A stretch of DNA of 52,650 nt, from contig CADANY010000015.1 in NCBI GenBank assembly GCA_902789395.1, positions 1 through 52,650 on the forward strand, read 5' to 3'. The DNA comes from an uncultured Bacteroidia bacterium (GTDB taxonomy: Bacteria > Bacteroidota > Bacteroidia > Bacteroidales > UBA932). Below the pieces are notes generated by a model that was given only the letters and a program-made list of their open reading frames with translations, did not search any database and was not told where the DNA came from. Of the stretch, positions 41,850 to 50,900 are shown piece after piece; positions within the stretch are counted from its first letter, which is position 1; each line of letters begins with the position of its first letter. Both the position numbers and the translations under genes were made by a program.

Positions 41850-43457
41850 ATGATGAAAAAATTCTTGCTCTTACTTGCCTCTCTGGCAGTCTGCAGCCTC
41901 GCGTTCGGGGCAAAAGTTCTTCCGCCCAAGGTCCAGGGTCGTGTAACCGATACCGCCGGGAAGCCGATTCCGGGCGTTCTGGTTTCTGACGGATACCATG
42001 TCGTATTGACGGATGCGGAGGGGAATTACAGTTTTCCCCGTATCCCGGAAGCTTATTATGTATATATCAGCATCCCTTCCGCTTACGAGATTCCCTTGCG
42101 TCAGGGGCAGCCGGTCTTTTATAAGAAACTGGAAGACCGGCCCGCGTACAATTTCGTGCTGAAACCGTTGAAGAACGGCCCTGAAACGGCATTCAATCTG
42201 TTCCTGGTGGCGGATCCGCAGTGCCAGTGGGTTTGGCATGTCCGTCGTCTCCGTGAAGAAGGAATTGCCGATATGAGGGCCTATGCCCGCAAAGCCAAGG
42301 GACCCGACTATGCGATCACCCTCGGTGACATCGCCTATAGCGAAGGGTTCCGCAACACCAACTATCTCCTGCCGATGATCCGGGAGGAGTTCTCCGCAGA
42401 AAAGACGGGCATGCCGGTGTTCCAGACGATCGGGAACCACGACTTTGAGTATGCCCTTACGGCCGTTGAGGACGCCAGTCCGACCATCTCAGTCCGGCGA
42501 AACCGCTATTTCGAAGATGTTTTCGGCCCGGCCAATTATTCCTTCAACCGGGGAGACGTGCATATTGTATCCATGTTCGACGTCTGTTTCGAAGGATTCG
42601 GGGCTCCGGGAAAATACCACGGAGACTTCTCCGACGACCAGGTGGAATGGCTGAAGCAGGACCTTGCCAATGTTCCGGATGGGAAACTGGTGATCCTCTG
42701 CGTCCATATTCCTTTCGAAGACGCAGCGAAGAAATCCCCGAACATGCAGCGGGTCATGGACCTTCTTGGCGCACGCGCCCCGAAGGCCCGGATTGTCAGC
42801 GGCCATACCCATACCATCAAGCATCTGCATTATGAAAATGGCGTGAGTGAATTTGTCGCCGGAGCGATGTCTGGCTGCTGGTGGTGGAGCAAGAATTGTG
42901 CGGACGGCACTCCGAACGGGTACACCGTCTGGACCATCCGCGGAAACGAGGTGGTCTCCGATCTCTACAAAGGTCAGAATTTCAAGGAAGATTACCAGAT
43001 GCGTATCTACCGGGGTGATGCCGAATTCGGTGGGGAATATGAAAAATTCCGTCTTGCGCATGGGGCCGGGACTCTGGTGGTCAACGTCTGGAACTGGGAT
43101 GAAGGCTGGCGGTCCGAGGTCTATGAAAACGGCAAGTTGTGCGGACAGTTGGAGAAGCTTCCTCCGACAGGCGAATTTGATGCGCCCTACAACGGCAGCA
43201 AGGACTGGTGGGCGATCGGTTACAATGTCGGAGTTGTCGGCCGCGGTCATACCCAGGGCAGCACGCGGAACAACTACTGTTCGAAGAACTACCACATGTT
43301 CAAGTACGTCCTGAAAAATCCGGATGCAAAGGTCAAGATCGTGGTCTACGACAAATCCGGGCGGAAATTTACCTGCAGCAAGATAACGACGGCCGCCGAT
43401 TATGAGGCGTTCGCCAAGAGGCCTGGCTATCCGGTCTTGCCCGCTTGGGAAGAGTAG
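41850..43457 (+). CDS. Secreted calcineurin-like phosphoesterase with N-terminal carboxypeptidase-like domain
   Basis: The 535-residue product has a signal peptide (MMKKFLLLLASLAVCSLAFG). Residues about 30-110 are an Ig-like CarboxypepD_reg/MetallophosN domain (VQGRVTDTAGKPIPGVLVSD). The phosphoesterase core follows: FLVADPQCQ, LGDIAYSEG, TIGNHDFEYA, CVHIPFEDA and VSGHTHTIKH. A MetallophosC domain completes it, with MSGCWWWSKNC leading into the C-terminal region. This three-part family is frequent in Bacteroidota; it is periplasmic or surface-exposed and its substrate is unknown. Confidence 0.88.
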   Translation: MMKKFLLLLASLAVCSLAFGAKVLPPKVQGRVTDTAGKPIPGVLVSDGYHVVLTDAEGNYSFPRIPEAYYVYISIPSAYEIPLRQGQPVFYKKLEDRPAYNFVLKPLKNGPETAFNLFLVADPQCQWVWHVRRLREEGIADMRAYARKAKGPDYAITLGDIAYSEGFRNTNYLLPMIREEFSAEKTGMPVFQTIGNHDFEYALTAVEDASPTISVRRNRYFEDVFGPANYSFNRGDVHIVSMFDVCFEGFGAPGKYHGDFSDDQVEWLKQDLANVPDGKLVILCVHIPFEDAAKKSPNMQRVMDLLGARAPKARIVSGHTHTIKHLHYENGVSEFVAGAMSGCWWWSKNCADGTPNGYTVWTIRGNEVVSDLYKGQNFKEDYQMRIYRGDAEFGGEYEKFRLAHGAGTLVVNVWNWDEGWRSEVYENGKLCGQLEKLPPTGEFDAPYNGSKDWWAIGYNVGVVGRGHTQGSTRNNYCSKNYHMFKYVLKNPDAKVKIVVYDKSGRKFTCSKITTAADYEAFAKRPGYPVLPAWEE

Positions 43458-43460
43458 GGA

Positions 43461-44420
43461 CTATAGCGCTCCGAGAATGCGCTCTGCAGGGGCATCTTTC
43501 AAGAGGACGGTCTTCTCGGCATCCAGAAGGTAAAGGGACGGCAGTGCCCTGACGTGGTAAAGTCGGTCTTCACGGATGATTTGGAGGGGGTCATATCCGT
43601 TGATCCATTCCTTCGGATAGGAACCGATGCCGGTTTTCCAAGCCGGTATATCTTCGTCTATATAGATGTCGGCGACCTTCAGCTGCCCTTCCTTGACCAT
43701 TCTGGAAAGGCGGGCATTGCCGGAAATACGGGACAGGATCTCCTGGCAGCCCTGACAGTCCGGATTTCCGAAAATCAGCAACACGTAAGGCGCCTTGATC
43801 CCGTATAACGTCCGTTTTCTGCCGGTGATGTCGATAAAGGAAAAGTCTGCTGCTTTCGTTCCCCTCGCATTCAGGGCACTCAGTTCGGCCTGGTGTCGGT
43901 AGCCGGCCCGCCGGTTTTCAGGAGTAAGCGGACTCACGGCCAGCGATGCGGCGAATGGACGGTAGAGGTCTTCGTCCCTAAGGGGACTGTTCGGATCATA
44001 GAGATATTTTTCCGTCAGGGCGACCATCTTCCCATAGACGGCAGACTCCGGGAATTTCCTGCCGAAAGTTTCCAAACGTGCGGAGAAACGGTTTATGGAC
44101 CGGATACCGGAAGAAAGGGGCTGGTCCGCGGCGAGTGCAATGTAGTTCGCGATCATCCTCTCCACGTCCGGAAGGGGAACTCCGTTCAGGACGGTTGAAT
44201 CGCTGTAATGCAGGGAAGAGGTATCCAGAAAAGCATCCCAGAAATGGTCCGTCATATAATCCTTGCGCTCGGCCGGGTCTCCGTACATCGAGGGAACCGT
44301 CACGACGGGAAATTCCCTTAGGACGGGAGCCTCGGACGTATCGCGCCCGCGCTGTCCTCCGCAGGAGAGGACCGCCGGAAACAGCATAAGAGATAAAATG
44401 GTTTTATACAGAGTCCTCAT
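43461..44420 (-). CDS. DUF5106/thioredoxin-like lipoprotein
   Basis: The 319-residue product has a lipobox (LMLFPAVLSC). Residues about 40-185 match the helical DUF5106 domain (RKDYMTDHFWDAFLDTSSLH). The C-terminal part is a thioredoxin/TlpA-like fold with the CxxC motif in FGNPDCQGCQEIL and YHVRALPSLYLLDAE with the cis-proline. It is probably an envelope thiol-disulfide protein, with the periplasmic domain anchored to a membrane. The gene converges with the phosphoesterase gene, 3 bp apart. Confidence 0.8.
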   Translation of the reverse strand: MRTLYKTILSLMLFPAVLSCGGQRGRDTSEAPVLREFPVVTVPSMYGDPAERKDYMTDHFWDAFLDTSSLHYSDSTVLNGVPLPDVERMIANYIALAADQPLSSGIRSINRFSARLETFGRKFPESAVYGKMVALTEKYLYDPNSPLRDEDLYRPFAASLAVSPLTPENRRAGYRHQAELSALNARGTKAADFSFIDITGRKRTLYGIKAPYVLLIFGNPDCQGCQEILSRISGNARLSRMVKEGQLKVADIYIDEDIPAWKTGIGSYPKEWINGYDPLQIIREDRLYHVRALPSLYLLDAEKTVLLKDAPAERILGAL

Positions 44421-44443
44421 TCCTGACGGTATCGATTCTGGTG

Positions 44444-44451
44444 CAAATGTA
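44444..44451 (-). promoter_or_regulatory. -7 box for the DUF5106 gene
   Basis: On the minus strand this reads TACATTTG, an exact TAnnTTTG, 24 bp before the ATG. Confidence 0.5.
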
Positions 44452-44483
44452 GCGATTTTTCATTTTTTGTAACATAAAAATCG

Positions 44484-44491
44484 TACCTTTA
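44484..44491 (+). promoter_or_regulatory. -7 box for the peptidase-propeller-barrel gene
   Basis: TACCTTTA differs from TAnnTTTG at the last base. It lies only 7 bp before the ATG at 44499, so the transcript would be nearly leaderless. Confidence 0.3.
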
Positions 44492-44498
44492 ACCCTTG

Positions 44499-47400
44499 AT
44501 GAAACGATGCTTGCTGATATGCCTCTGTCTGCTCGCTTTACCCTTCGCGGCAGCTGCGCAGATCTTTACCCAGGGCTCCGACCCCGGGAATTTGCGCTGG
44601 TGGCGGATTGATACGCCGAATTACCGGATTATCTATCCCGAAGGAACGGATTCCCTTGCCCGGATCTATGCCATGGACCTGGAACGGCTGCGGGAAGCGA
44701 CCGGGAGGAGCATCGGGATGGTCCCCGGGGAATCCCGATGGAAAAAGCGCACGCCGGTCATTCTCCATACGCATAGTGATTTCTCGAACGGGTCGATGTT
44801 CTGCGCCCCATACCGGATGGACCTTTTTACCCGCCCCGAACCCTATGGCGGCGACCCGACGCCCTGGGAATTCTCCCTTACAGCCCATGAACCCCGCCAC
44901 CTTGCCCAGCTCCAGGCCGGATACCGCAGCCTTTGGAAACCGCTGAATTACGCGTTCGGGGAGCTCGTCCCCGCTGCCGTCTGGTCCCTCTATGCCGGTC
45001 AGCCGCTCTCGGAAGGAGATGCCGTCGCCTTCGAAACGGCCGTGGTCGGGGGCTCTCGCGCCCGCACCGCCCAATTCCTGAATTATTTCCGGGTCGCTTT
45101 CGACGAAGGCGACTGGCGCGACTGGTATCGCTGGCGCTATGGATCCTACCGGGATTTCGCTCCAGACTATTATAAGGTTGGGTATATGACCGTAGCGGGA
45201 ATGCGGTATTTTTACGACGATCCGCTGTTCATGAAAGCATACTATGACCGAACGACCGCCCGTCCATGGACCGTCGGGGCCATGCAAAAGGCCGTCCGCC
45301 GCGTCACAGGGAAGTCCTTCAAGGCCTCTTTCCGGGAGATTTCCGAGGGGTTCCACGCGATCTGGCAGGAGCAGGCCGCCGCCCGCGGACCCTTCATGCC
45401 CATGGAACGAATCTCTGACCCCGGATCTTTCCATACCGATTATATCCACAGCCTTGTAGCCGGGGACAGTCTTTTCGTCCGGCGCGAGGGAAAGGTCCAT
45501 GCCCCTGAAATCCTCTTGATTGAAAATGGGAAACAGACCCGGATCTGTTCTTTCGCCGAGTCAACCAGTTCCTTGTTCTGGGACCCGGTCAAACAACGGA
45601 TCTATTGGTCCGAGACCGTAAGCGACCCCCGGTGGACCCTTGCCCAAACTTCGCGGATCCGTTACATGTCCGTCCAGGATTTTAAAAAAAAGGACTTGAC
45701 CAGGACAGGAAGGCTCTATAACCCGGAACCTTCGCCTGACGGTTCTTTCCTCTCGGTCGTTGAATACCCCTTTGAGGGAGGGGCTGCGGTCCTTTTAATC
45801 AGCACAGAGGATGGCTCTGTCCTGAAACGTTACCCCGCCCCGGACGGGCAGCAGCCCACCGAATCGGCATGGGACGATAATAAATTGTATGTCAGTTCAA
45901 TATCCGACGGAGGATACGGTCTTTACAGGATCCATGATGACGGGACTTGGGAGATGTGCCTTCCTCCGGCAGCCGCGCTCATGCAAAATCTCGGGAACGG
46001 AGAAGGGTTCATCGAATTTGTCTCAGATCGGGACGGGACGGACGAACTCTATCGGTATGAAACGGGAACGGGGCGCCTCTCCCGGGTAACCTCCGCCCGG
46101 TACGGATCGACGGATTTTTCGGAAAAAGACGGTTATCTCTATTTCAGCAGCCAGACGCGGGACGGGATGGCGCTCTTCCGGACTCCGCTGGATTCTCTCC
46201 GCGAAGTCCCCGTGCGCTACGAAGAAGTCCGCCCCACTCCGATTGAGGATACCCTTGCCGCGCAGGAAAAAAACCTTGCCGGCGGCGGGGCCATCGCCGG
46301 TCCTCGCAATCCCTCGCTTCTCTCCGCTCCCAGGCGTTACCGGAAAGCCCCGAATCTTTTGCATTTCCATTCCTGGGCCCCTGTCTGGTTCAATATCGAT
46401 AACATCATGGAGGCGAGTTTCGATATCGACTATAAAACGGCCTCCCTCGGCTTGACCGGTCTTTTCCAGAATCAGCTCGGAACGGCGGACGGATACGTGG
46501 GATACTCGGCTCATAAAGATCCATACAATCCTGAATCCTGGCGCCACTCTTTCCATGGGAAAATGACGTATACCGGACTCTATCCCGTATTCGAATTCTC
46601 TTTTGATGTCAATGACCGGAATGCGCTCCGTTATGGTATCCGCCGGGACGTTCCCGGAGAGGAACGGGTTCTGACGGGCCGTGTCGGAAACCAGATGCAG
46701 GCCGGCGTCTCCCTCCTTGCGTATGTACCGCTCGTTTTCAACAAAGGCGGTATTCTTCAGGGAATTATTCCTCAGGTCCGATGGACTGGCAGCAATGACT
46801 GTTTCAATTCCGGTGAGACCCTTTTCTCTGTTTCCAGGGCGTTCTCGAATCTTCCCGGGCGGCGGCGTTTTGTCGGAATTGAACCCGGAGCGTCTTTCTT
46901 CTCCCATACAATCCGGGCGTCTGTCCGGGGTTATCGGATGCTGCCGACGCCGGAGGCTTGCGTCTATCCGAGGCTGGGAATCGGAGCAGAGACCGGAGTC
47001 GTCTTCCGACCCGGACTCGGTGATGTCTTCTCTCCGACTGGGTATGGCTATGTTTACGGTTATCTGCCGGGCCTTCGCAGAGAACAAGGGCTCAAATTGA
47101 CCGCTATCCTGGAGCGGTCCCTCTCGGATAACGGACGGATCAACCATACGATTGCCTCAATCGCTCCGCGCGGCTTCGAGACCGCCGCGGGGCTCCAGCT
47201 TTCCAAACACGCTCCAGTGCAGGTCAAATTCACGGCGGACTATGCGATTCCGTTTTCTTTCGGAGATATCTCCGCGCTCGCACCTGTGCTCTATATCAAG
47301 AACTTCCTGCTGATTCCGCACGTTGATTATGCTTTTTCCGCTGCCGGGAATCTCTACGCAGCAGGGACAGACCTGACGGCAGAACTCGGAGGCCTTGCGT

Positions 47401-47516
47401 GGATTCCCTTCGATACATCCGTCGGCATCACGGTCGATTACAAGGGCGGATCCCTATTCGACGCGACCGGAGAAAATCACGTCTCCGCCGCCCTCCTCTT
47501 CAATATCGACTTCTGA
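44499..47516 (+). CDS. Peptidase-like (gluzincin), TolB-like propeller and outer-membrane barrel fusion
   Basis: The 1005-residue product has a signal peptide (LLICLCLLALPFAAAAQ). Residues about 30-260 include a gluzincin-type zinc site: H130-E131-P-R-H134 and E172 in SEGDAVAFE, as in EGxA-type peptidases. Residues about 310-590 have short propeller repeats (PEPSPDGSFLSVVEYPFEGG, EFVSDRDGTDELYRYE) like TolB-type WD40. Residues about 640-1005 have beta-strand alternation and end in FNIDF, an outer-membrane barrel. A protease, a binding propeller and a transmembrane barrel in one chain suggests a surface-displayed enzyme. Peptidase activity is inferred from the HExxH motif. Confidence 0.65.
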   Translation: MKRCLLICLCLLALPFAAAAQIFTQGSDPGNLRWWRIDTPNYRIIYPEGTDSLARIYAMDLERLREATGRSIGMVPGESRWKKRTPVILHTHSDFSNGSMFCAPYRMDLFTRPEPYGGDPTPWEFSLTAHEPRHLAQLQAGYRSLWKPLNYAFGELVPAAVWSLYAGQPLSEGDAVAFETAVVGGSRARTAQFLNYFRVAFDEGDWRDWYRWRYGSYRDFAPDYYKVGYMTVAGMRYFYDDPLFMKAYYDRTTARPWTVGAMQKAVRRVTGKSFKASFREISEGFHAIWQEQAAARGPFMPMERISDPGSFHTDYIHSLVAGDSLFVRREGKVHAPEILLIENGKQTRICSFAESTSSLFWDPVKQRIYWSETVSDPRWTLAQTSRIRYMSVQDFKKKDLTRTGRLYNPEPSPDGSFLSVVEYPFEGGAAVLLISTEDGSVLKRYPAPDGQQPTESAWDDNKLYVSSISDGGYGLYRIHDDGTWEMCLPPAAALMQNLGNGEGFIEFVSDRDGTDELYRYETGTGRLSRVTSARYGSTDFSEKDGYLYFSSQTRDGMALFRTPLDSLREVPVRYEEVRPTPIEDTLAAQEKNLAGGGAIAGPRNPSLLSAPRRYRKAPNLLHFHSWAPVWFNIDNIMEASFDIDYKTASLGLTGLFQNQLGTADGYVGYSAHKDPYNPESWRHSFHGKMTYTGLYPVFEFSFDVNDRNALRYGIRRDVPGEERVLTGRVGNQMQAGVSLLAYVPLVFNKGGILQGIIPQVRWTGSNDCFNSGETLFSVSRAFSNLPGRRRFVGIEPGASFFSHTIRASVRGYRMLPTPEACVYPRLGIGAETGVVFRPGLGDVFSPTGYGYVYGYLPGLRREQGLKLTAILERSLSDNGRINHTIASIAPRGFETAAGLQLSKHAPVQVKFTADYAIPFSFGDISALAPVLYIKNFLLIPHVDYAFSAAGNLYAAGTDLTAELGGLAWIPFDTSVGITVDYKGGSLFDATGENHVSAALLFNIDF

Positions 47517-47719
47517 TCTTAACAGTCTCTGTTGATTCCCCTGTGCGGCCTTCTGCTCCCGGGTGCAGAGAATCCGTCGCGGACATCAATCTTGAAATAT
47601 CTTTTCGGACACACTTTTGGGGCCACTCTCGACTTCTTATTTGTGAGAAGGGAGAGAGGGGAGAAATATTTTTTTTGAAATTTTTTCTCAATGTGCAGCA
47701 CTTTGGCACAAGCATGTAT

Positions 47720-47727
47720 TATCTTTG
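47720..47727 (+). promoter_or_regulatory. -7 box upstream of the RHS leader
   Basis: TATCTTTG is an exact TAnnTTTG. TTTG at 47702-47705 is a possible -33 element, with a slightly short 14-bp spacing. Transcription would start about 47733 and leave a leader of about 235 nt. Confidence 0.55.
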
Positions 47728-47732
47728 CCCCG

Positions 47733-47967
47733 TGAAACCAAAAAAGAAAAGCCCGATGACCTAGTGCATACCACCACCCGGTAAGCGAAAAGAGACGGAA
47801 AGCGCGCGGCTCCCGTCCCTGTCGTAATGGTAAGAACAATACGTCGCCAAACGTGACCTTACGGTCAATCAGTTCCTTCCATTGCCTGCAAAGATACTTT
47901 GCGGCTGCCACAAAAGCAAGAAGCTGCGCGAAAAACAACCTTGTTTAACGATTATTTTCCATTCATT
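47733..47967 (+). ncRNA. Structured 5' leader of the RHS gene (candidate cis-regulatory RNA)
   Basis: Four hairpins can be drawn in order: TACC/GGTA (47769-47784); GACGG-AA-AGC paired with GCT-C-CCGTC (47794-47817); TGACC-TTAC-GGTCA (47854-47867); and GCAAAG-ATA-CTTTGC (47888-47902). Near the 5' end, GTGAAACCAAAAAAGAAAAG is followed by CCCGATGACCTAG, a possible 10-codon leader peptide. No convincing coding gene lies here. I recognise no known riboswitch class. The 250 bp before it (47517-47719) contain a weak hairpin and an A/T-rich stretch but no gene. Confidence 0.4.
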
Positions 47968-50900
47968 ATGAGAAAATTACATCTTCTTTGCGCGGCAGCC
48001 GCATCGCTATCGCTCCTTCTGGGGGCCGCTGCCACACCCCTCCATGCCCAGGAGGGGACCTCACAGGCGATCCATGAGATTGCCTCATCCGGCGTCCTGA
48101 ATCCTGCGTCCCCGGATGCAGCGGCAATGGTACGTTACGGTTCAGCGTTCGATCTCGACCTGAACCAGGGACTCTTCGGCTTCGAGATCCCCATTTACAC
48201 CTATTCGGACAACATGTTTACCATTCCTGTATCTCTCGGCTATTCCACCGGAGGCGGATATCGTCCCAATGTCCAGTCCGGTCCCGTAGGGCTCGGTTGG
48301 ACGCTCAATGCCGGCGGGGCGATCACCCGCGAAATCCGTGGAATCGCCGACGAGGAGGGCTGGACAAGCACGGACATGTACCGCTTTGACGACAAGTTCG
48401 AGGGGAATGTCGACGCAACGACATATGTCCCAGACGTTTATGGATGGGCGTCCGTCTATGACACGACCTATGTCCACTCCCGCGTCTCCGCTGGAATCCA
48501 CTGCGATATATCACGGCGGTATTTTGAGGACTTCGTCTTCATGGGGAAACCCGGAACGGATTACCTTCCGGTCTGGACATGGAACAACGCCGACCCCGTC
48601 TCCGGTCAGACGACGACGCGGGGACCGTCCTTCGAGCGCACGCCGGATCTCTTCCGGTTTTCCTTTATGGGACGCTCCGGTGTTTTCCTCCTTCTCCCCG
48701 GAGGAGAGGTCAAGGTCTACGCAACCGACGATACGCCGCTGAATTACTCCGTCGAGGCGACCCTCACGCGGGAGGGGTTCTACAGTTTTTCCATTACAAC
48801 GGAGGACCATACCATCTATACCTTCGGTCCGGAAGGGCGAGAGTGGTCGGAATCCTACAACACCGCAGGAACGACCGAGAACGTGAGGCTCTGCAGCTGC
48901 TGGCGTCTCACAGGGATCGAAGCGCCGGACGGTAGGACTGTCACCTTTACTTATGGAGAAACGGATACCCGCCTCACCTACAGCCCGACCTACACAGACG
49001 AGATGAACCGTCTCTACAAGCGAGGGAGCGGAGCCGAAGGGGAGGATATGACAGAGGACAGGGACTACATGCAGACTGTGCCGACCGTCAGCGAAGTCTG
49101 GGAAAAACTCCTCACCCGGATTACCGTCACAGGACGTTGTGAAATCAGTTTTTCCTACTCTTCCCGGCGTCCTGAGGCAGGAGCGCCGAACCTCCCGAAA
49201 CGCCTGACGGGCATCTCCGTCCTTTCGCTCCAGGGCAGCCACGGAACCATCCGCACGGCCTCTCTTACCCACCATCTCAGCGGAACCTCTGCAGGGAGCG
49301 CATACCCTTCATCCGGAACCGGGGTCACCTTCCTTGAAAGTGTTTCCATTCCCGGAACCGGAGTCTGGACCCTCCATTATGACAGTGAGACGTCGCCTTC
49401 CTTCCCCGCCATCGGGACCTACGCCGTCGACTGGATGGGATACTATAACGGGAATACCACCCAGACAGCGACCTCTGGGTTCTGTCCGACGAGAGCCGTC
49501 CTCGAAACCGGATCGAAAACGTGGATGACGTCCATGCGTCAGGGAGGCCTTGCGGCGGCCCGCATGGGAATGATCTCGTCTGTCACCTACCCTACAGGAG
49601 GCAATAGCGAGTTCTCATACGGACTGAATTCCTATCGGAGTGATCTCGCATACCCAAGGACGATCTCTTCGGACCAGTCCGGATACGGAATCCGCATCGA
49701 GTCGATCATCAACCGCGACACGGACGGGACCCTGCTCAACAGAAGGACATTCGCCTATGTCCAGGAGGGAGGGACAAAGAGTTCCGGCGTCCAGCTCTGG
49801 AGACCAGTCGTCTATGCCGGTTACCGCCTCGAGATGACCGACGGATACGAGAGGATCGAACACCGCACCGTCACCTCCTCCGACATCTTCCCCTTCGCCC
49901 GCGGGCCGCACATGGAATACACCCGCGTCCTCGAGACCGTCGACAAGGGGCCCTTGTCCGCGTCCCGGTCCATCACGGAAAGGACCTATCTCTCCCATGC
50001 CGCCTCTCTCTGCCGTGACAGGGTCGATGAGTGGGACCTCGGAAACGGATCAGACTCCCGGTACGGAGTCGGGGCGTGGCAATGTACCGTCTCGAACGAG
50101 TACCAGATGAACGGGTTCATGCGTAATGAGACGGAGATGTACATGCTTTCCCGTCAGGGAGGGCGCCTTTCCGCGGAAACCGTCTTCTCGGACGATCTCG
50201 ACCACCCCGTCCGCAAAACCCTCTTTTCTCCGGGGACATATCAGCAGACCGGAGGCGACCTCTTCTTCGACGAGGTGCTTCTCGGATGCCTCGTCTCTGT
50301 CCGGAGGGACATGATGGGCACCTGGATGCAGGGCGATACCCGGACGGAGTACGATCTCTCCGGGAATGAAATATCTTCCATCTCGACTACCCGCCTTCTG
50401 GATGCAGACCACCGTCTCGCGTCCTCTTCCTTCGGGGACAGCATGGGAGGAACCGTAACGACCTATTACGAATACCTCTCCGCATGCCCTTCCCTCCTGA
50501 CACGACTCACAATGGCCCGTGTTCCCGCATCCGGCAGCCGCGTCCTCATCGAGTCCGTCCGAAGGAGTTATGACACGGCGGGGGACCACGAGTGGCTCTT
50601 CGTTCCGACCCTCATCGAAACGTCTGCCTCCGGAGGATCTTCCCTCTCAGGAACAGGATGGGTCACCGAGGCATCCTGCCAGGAGTACTCCGACCAGGGT
50701 CTTCCCCTTGAAATCATCGACAAGGCTGGTATCCCAACGGCGCTCGTCTGGGAATACGGAGGACTCTGTCTCGCCGCAAAGGTTGTCGGAAAGACCTATT
50801 CACAGATAATCACTTCGGTTCCGGCAATCGGATCCAACGGTGGGGTCTTCTCCGGGGCCATGCCGGCGTCCGTCCGGTCATCACTCCTTTCTCTTTCCGG

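Noticed and set aside
47519..47938. A 139-codon minus-strand frame across the RHS leader
   Set aside because: It covers the promoter and hairpins of the RHS leader, has no signal or domain, and its downstream half is low-complexity. I kept the RNA interpretation, though conservation as protein in other genomes would reopen this.
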